From Welwitschia mirabilis (lineage: Eukaryota; Gnetophyta; Gnetopsida; Welwitschiales), in NCBI GenBank assembly GCA_051453625.1, contig JBOZIK010000001.1:182465677-182529676 (forward strand): 64,000 nt of DNA, written 5' to 3'. This document shows positions 59,540-64,000 of this stretch, in pieces. Positions within the stretch are counted from its first letter, which is position 1, and each line of letters begins with the position of its first letter. The notes beneath the pieces are model-generated. The model was not told the origin of the DNA. It made no database searches and was given only the letters and a program-made list of their open reading frames with translations. Position numbers and translations under genes: made by a program.

Positions 59540-61362
59540 CGAGATGAAGATACATGATATGATATCATTGATAGCATCATAAGTAGTCAAATCACATGTC
59601 ATCATCATGTTCACATAAGAATATGAAGAATGCTTTCTTGTGGGTACATGCTGAAACTTATAACTTCTTCCTTATGTAACCACCCTTAAGTAACTCTTCT
59701 TATGCATGTAACTGTCAACTCAATGCTTATCTAACACAATCATGAGTTGACTTTTCATACCTTTCCTCATACATAAAAGGACATTGAGCCCTCATTATAA
59801 ACATATTTTATTTTGCTAAACATGGTAGAGACTTGAAGGCTAGGATGGTATGGTGCTCTGATACTCTTTTTGGGTGGCAGAATGATCTGAGACTAGTGTT
59901 GCAATGCCAATTTGTGGGAATTTGATAGTGTGTTTTGAGTATTTCTGCAGGGCATTTATTCATGTTTTGATGCATTACTAATGATTATAAAGGAGTAATA
60001 GGATGATTAGAAAACCATGTGATATCCAGCATCTTTGGCAGTTTCTCAAGCTTATTCTGAGATTGCAGGATAGGAGAAGAATGGAACAATGCAAAGACTG
60101 ATTTACCTTGGAAAAATAAAGAAAAGAAGACCTTTGTCCCCTCTGTCATGCAGACGACAATCAAGATGACAGGATTGCTGACATGGACANNNNNNNNNNN
60201 NNNNNNNNNNNNNNNNNNNNNNNNNNNNNNNNNNNNNNNNNNNNNNNNNNNNNNNNNNNNNNNNNNNNNNNNNNNNNNNNNNNNNNNNNCGAGATGAAGA
60301 TACATGATATGGTATCATTGATAGCATCATAAGTAGTCAAATCACATGTCATCATCATGTTTACATAAGAATATGAAGAATGCTTTCTTGTGGCTATGTG
60401 CTGAAACTTGTAACTTCTTCCTTATGTAACCATCCTTAAGTAACTCTTCTTATGCATGTAACCGTCCACCCAATGCTTATCCAACACAATCATGAGTTAA
60501 CTTTTCATACCTTTTCTCATACATAAAAGAGCATTGAGCCCTTATTATAAACATATTTTAGTTGGATAAACATGGTAGAGACTTAAAGGCTAGGATGGTA
60601 TGGTGCTCTAATACTCTTTCTGGGTGGTTGAATGATCTGAGACTAGTGTTGCGATGCCAATTTATGGGAATTTAATTGTGTGTTTTGAGTATTTCTATAG
60701 GGCATTTATTCAGGTTTTGATGCATTACTGATGATTATGAATGAGTAATAGGATGATTATAAAAACATGTGATATCCAACATCTTTGGCAGTTTCTCGAG
60801 CTTATTCTGAAATTGCAGGATAGGAGAAGAATGGAATAATGCAAAAAATAATTTAAAGGTTCATTTTCTCACAAAGTCTTGGCATAAATACCAAGATGCT
60901 TTGGATTTTTGTCTTTTTATAGAGAAAAACAATATTTTGCCTATGTTAAATAATTTTTTATAATTTTTTTATTTATGAACAAAAGGCTTATTTTCTTTAT
61001 ACAGTAATGATTTTGGATTCAAAAGATTTTTAAATGGATTTCTAACCCTTTTTCAATATTTAAAAAATGTTTGATATATTTTTGAAATAAAATGTTTTTT
61101 AAAACAAAATCAAAATAATCTAAAAAGGTGTTTACTATAAAGAAGAATTTTGGGAATTATTTTGGAAATTCTTCAAAGCAACCACAAACAAGATATCACA
61201 TAACAAAGTTAAAGTACTTTAATGTTTTATTTCGTAAACCTAATTTCTTTATTTTACTTGTTTGTTTGAGACTGATTTACCTTGGAAAAAGAAGAAAAAA
61301 ATATTGATGTCCCCTCTATCATGTGGACGACACTCAAGACAACATGAGTGCTAGCATGGACA
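59540..61362 (+). repeat. ~0.65-kb duplication flanking a 100-N gap at the start of element C
   Basis: Copy 1 (59,540-60,189) and copy 2 (60,290-60,850, continuing at about 61,266-61,362) surround the gap 60,190-60,289. Both contain the same flank plus the start of the element C LTR (TGTTGC at 59,897 and 60,647). Copy 2 has about 415 extra bases (60,851-61,265) relative to copy 1. The differences are a few percent, mostly transitions. Confidence 0.88.
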
Positions 61363-62382
61363 GAAGCCTATGGCACCAACCACAGGACCTATCACACAGA
61401 TCAAGCAGGCATCATCCGTATCTTCATCCAGACGATAGTGAAGATAATAGGCTAGGACTAACGATAAGTGCATGACATATAATCCAAGGCATAGGACACA
61501 AAATCTAAGCTGCTAAGGCGACATTGTCCTCTATGTCATGTGGATAATACACAGGATGATAACTATTTTTATCTTGTAATAAGTGCCAATGGGCCACACG
61601 AGTTGTCAGGGTTTCTTCTCCTGCCTTGAGGGTTTGTCCACCCATTTATTCTCTCGGAAGTCTATAAATACTCCTTTCCACTTTTATTTCCATTTCTCAT
61701 CTTTTGTTCTCCATACTTATGATGGAAGCTTGAAGGCGAGAGGTCCATCCCATACTACAGAAAGGAGTCCCCTTGATATCAGGTTGTGTCCCCTCATTGA
61801 CGTGTTGATATTCTAGTATTGTAAGTGGATGTTATGATTAAGTAATACAAATTTCATTTCTTCTCATTAATATGTATTTCCCTTATTATTCAAGTTGATC
61901 TCAGATTAGCACTCTTAGATNNNNNNNNNNNNNNNNNNNNNNNNNNNNNNNNNNNNNNNNNNNNNNNNNNNNNNNNNNNNNNNNNNNNNNNNNNNNNNNN
62001 NNNNNNNNNNNNNNNNNNNNNNNNNNNNNNNNNNNNNNNNNNNNNNNNNNNNNNNNNNNNNNNNNNNNNNNNNNNNNNNNNNNNNNNNNNNNNNNNNNNN
62101 NNNNNNNNNNNNNNNNNNNNNNNNNNNNNNNNNNNNNNNNNNNNNNNNNNNNNNNNNNNNNNNNNNNNNNNNNNNNNNNNNNNNNNNNNNNNNNNNNNNN
62201 NNNNNNNNNNNNNNNNNNNNNNNNNNNNNNNNNNNNNNNNNNNNNNNNNNNNNNNNNNNNNNNNNNNNNNNNNNNNNNNNNNNNNNNNNNNNNNNNNNNN
62301 NNNNNNNNNNNNNNNNNNNNNATTTATGTGAACTACAGGTTTATCTCAAGGACTTCTAGATCGCAAGAATTCACATAGTAAC
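60647..62382 (+). repeat. Element C 5' LTR
   Basis: It runs from TGTTGCGATGCC to CACATAGTAACA. It contains repeated GTCCCCTCTxTCATGTGGACGACA-like phrases, a TATA box, and a 401-N gap. A partial LTR of the same family is at 55,172-55,720. Confidence 0.65.
61661..61674 (+). promoter_or_regulatory. TATA box of element C LTR
   Basis: TCTATAAATACTCC is a strong plant TATA match within the LTR. The GC-richer sequence after it (to about 61,800) is what would be the start of the transcript. Confidence 0.6.
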
Positions 62383-62384
62383 AT

Positions 62385-62402
62385 TTTGGCGCCATTGTTG
62401 GG
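62385..62402 (+). promoter_or_regulatory. Primer-binding site of element C
   Basis: TTGGCGCCATTGTTGGGA lies two to three bases after the LTR end AACA. It is the form used by Athila/Tat-type plant gypsy elements (TGGCGCCGTTGCCGGGG type, tRNA-Asp class) with a few changes. Confidence 0.82.
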
Positions 62403-62565
62403 AAAGGCTGCAAGGAGTTAAGAGAAGTGTCACTAATTAGAGGTAAGTACCTTGAAACTTCTTTTTAGGTTATCTATTTCAAATTAGTGCTATGTTTTTC
62501 CTAGATTAGTTTAAAGTAGGTTTTATTTTCTGCAATTTAAATTCTGTATTTTTGGTTGGTTTCCT

Positions 62566-63008
62566 TCTGTCATCTTTTCTATCATCCCCATGACTTGTAT
62601 AGACGACAGTCTATTTTATCACATTCATCTTAGTTTGTTTCTGTGAACTGTGTCGTCTTGTCTACTATCTGCATAGTACTAATGGATGATAGTCTTTTTT
62701 TCCCTTCCTGCTCTGTAAGTTTTATTTTTGCAAATTTTTAGCTTCTAAGTTCCTCCTCACTACGTTGTCTTGTCTGTTGTCCCCATGACATATAGGATGA
62801 CAGTCTATTTTTTTCTCTCAATAAAAAAAACTTCCGTACTCTAGCATTTTTTTTTCTATAGTAGTTCTTTGGTAGTCTTATTTGTCATCTAAATGACTTA
62901 TCAGGACGACAGTCTGCTACCTTTTTAGGTTTCTGTAATTTTTGTTTTTTTTTTGTCTCTATGACCATCCTCATATCTGTAGTCCCCATGACAAGCAGGA
63001 TGATAATT
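62566..63008 (+). repeat. Dyad-motif array in the leader of element C
   Basis: Five diverged copies, spaced about 90-110 bp, carry a motif like TTGTCTGTTGTCCCCATGAC followed by AGGACGACAGTC (62,566; 62,650; 62,763; 62,874; 62,967). Each is partly self-complementary (GTCGTC/GACGAC). Related phrases occur in the LTR at 61,310-61,340, 61,420-61,450 and 61,525-61,560. Confidence 0.7.
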
Positions 63009-63081
63009 TGTTATTTTTTATTTCTATGTTCTATTAGTTGTTAGAACATGCGAGGACCTGATTAATACNNNNNNNNNNNNN

Positions 63082-64000
63082 ATTGAAGAAAATATCAAGG
63101 AAGGATTAATCGACTTCGAGTTAAGACCAGGTATGCACACCCCAGGTACGCAAATTCCCAAAATTGAAGAAGAAGATTTTTCTACATTTCTTGTTTTAGA
63201 ATCTGAATTCATAAATGAAAATCATAGTATAAAAAGCGATTGTGTTATTTCTTTGAGAATGTCGAATATGTCAAAATTGTCATAAAAAAAAAGTAAATTT
63301 TTTAATGCTCTAATTGTACTAGGAACTTCTTCTTCAAATGTGAATGTTATGCTTAGAGATTTAGTTGCTAGTAGAAAATGTGAAATTCAAAACCCTTTTG
63401 ATTTACCCCCTGGTGATGATGTCAAGTTAAGAAATTTAAGTGTGTATTTAANNNNNNNNNNNNNNNNNNNNNNNNNNNNNNNNNNNNATTTAGTCGACAT
63501 AGAACAGCTTGTGCTTACATCCAGAAATGGAAAAAAATGGATTAGTGATCGTACGTACATGATTATCTTTCTAGTTACCCTTAGAGGTAGGGCAAACATT
63601 TGGCTAAAAACCATTCCACATAAAAGTCTTAAGTCATGGATTCAAGTGCAAAATGATTTTTGAGTGAAAGTACCATGAGAAAGAGAACAAAAGAAGTCAT
63701 TTTATGCAACTACTTATGAACATTTTATAATAGCTAGTCATTCCAACCCTATTGACAAAATTCGTAAGAAAGAACTAGTAGATTATTTTTATAGCAAATT
63801 GAATACTTCAACTAAGCAACTTGTGGATTTTTATTGTGGGGAAAATTTGTCGAATTTAAGCTTAGAGAATGCTTGGAGTGTGCTAGAAAATTTAGTAGAG
63901 ATTAGTCAAACTTGGCCTAAACCCACTACAAAAATCGAACTGTAGGAAAAATTTTGAAGGATTTAAAGGAGGTGAAATAGGACAGGGAAGAAGAAAGAGA
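63082..64000 (+). pseudogene. Gag of element C (5' part, runs off the window)
   Basis: It begins after a 13-N gap with IEENIKEGLIDFELRPGMHT and stays open for about 65 codons to a stop near 63,284. The frame continues through MLRDLVASRKCEIQNPFDLP, a 36-N gap, and FLVTLRGRANIWLKTIPHKS, the 'F-x-x-x-L-R/K-G/D-x-A-x-x-W-L' core of gypsy gag. After a stop at 63,661 it reads EHFIIASHSNPIDKIRKKEL, VDYFYSKLNTSTKQLVDFYC and ENAWSVLENLVEISQTW, the capsid C-terminal helices. About four stops remain in some 300 codons. No zinc knuckle is reached. The start codon is unknown because of the gaps. Confidence 0.82.

Larger units (their letters stand above)
59897..64000 (+). mobile_element. Element C: youngest-looking Ty3/gypsy copy, partial
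   Basis: The 5' LTR starts TGTTGC (59,897, or 60,647 if the left copy is an assembly duplicate) and ends ...ATAGTAACA at about 62,382. The primer-binding site, leader and gag follow and run past the window edge. LTR ends TGTT/AACA are complementary. Gaps: 401 N (61,921-62,321), 13 N (63,069-63,081), 36 N (63,452-63,487). Gag shows few stops, so decay is lighter than in the other elements. Confidence 0.75.

Noticed and set aside
53329-60358. Open frames that cross N runs (53,329-53,637; 55,220-55,519; 55,758-55,967; 59,985-60,358)
   Set aside because: Their length depends on unknown bases in the gaps; the real flanking codons carry no recognisable content.

Overview
This window looks like a stretch of plant nuclear heterochromatin. 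It is extremely AT-rich, CpG is nearly absent, there are many assembly gaps (runs of N), and almost all recognisable sequence is decayed retrotransposon. The lineages seen are plant ones: Athila/Tat-like and Tekay/Del-like Ty3/gypsy, Sirevirus-like Ty1/copia, and an L1-type LINE with a DUF4283 ORF1. Reading frames are broken mostly where Trp, Gln or Arg codons would be expected, as C-to-T decay of methylated DNA would produce. I found no intact protein-coding gene, no rRNA, no functional tRNA and no CRISPR array. The species cannot be named from the sequence.

Layout. 0.6-6.3 kb: element A, a Ty3/gypsy relic (gag, protease, an accessory frame, a region resembling the 'putative plant transposon protein' domain, polypurine tract) with no reverse transcriptase. 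9.8-18.8 kb: element D, an Athila/Tat-like gypsy relic on the minus strand with gag, protease, RT, RNase H and integrase. It is split at 12,599/16,731 by Copia-1 (12,600-16,730), a structurally complete but gag-only copia element with a 5-bp target-site duplication. 20.1-34.6 kb: element E, a Tekay/Del-like gypsy relic (RT, RNase H, integrase) with LTRs of more than 2.5 kb. Its 3' LTR is split at about 28,131/34,084 by a LINE of about 5.95 kb that carries an unexpected DnaJ-like J-domain relic near its 3' end.

34.6-45.3 kb: mostly undefined AT-rich sequence with LTR-like starts at 35,758 and 38,979. It also holds one GC- and CpG-rich island (about 41.2-42.25 kb) that looks like the 5' part of a spliced minus-strand transcription unit, and beside it a tRNA-derived SINE-like fragment. 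45.3-48.2 kb: Copia-2 on the minus strand, same family as Copia-1. 52.6-59.1 kb: element B, related to A (gag, protease, accessory frame, no RT), interrupted by a partial LTR of element C. 59.9-64 kb: element C, the least decayed Ty3/gypsy copy: 5' LTR with TATA box, a primer-binding site beginning TTGGCGCC, a leader with repeated dyad motifs, and gag running off the window.

Several N gaps are flanked by near-identical direct copies of 35 bp to about 0.8 kb, which suggests unmerged haplotypes or contig overlaps rather than real duplications. The most useful leads are the J-domain relic inside the LINE, the CpG-rich transcription-unit candidate at 41-42 kb, the shared accessory frame of the RT-less A and B elements, and the dyad-motif array in element C.
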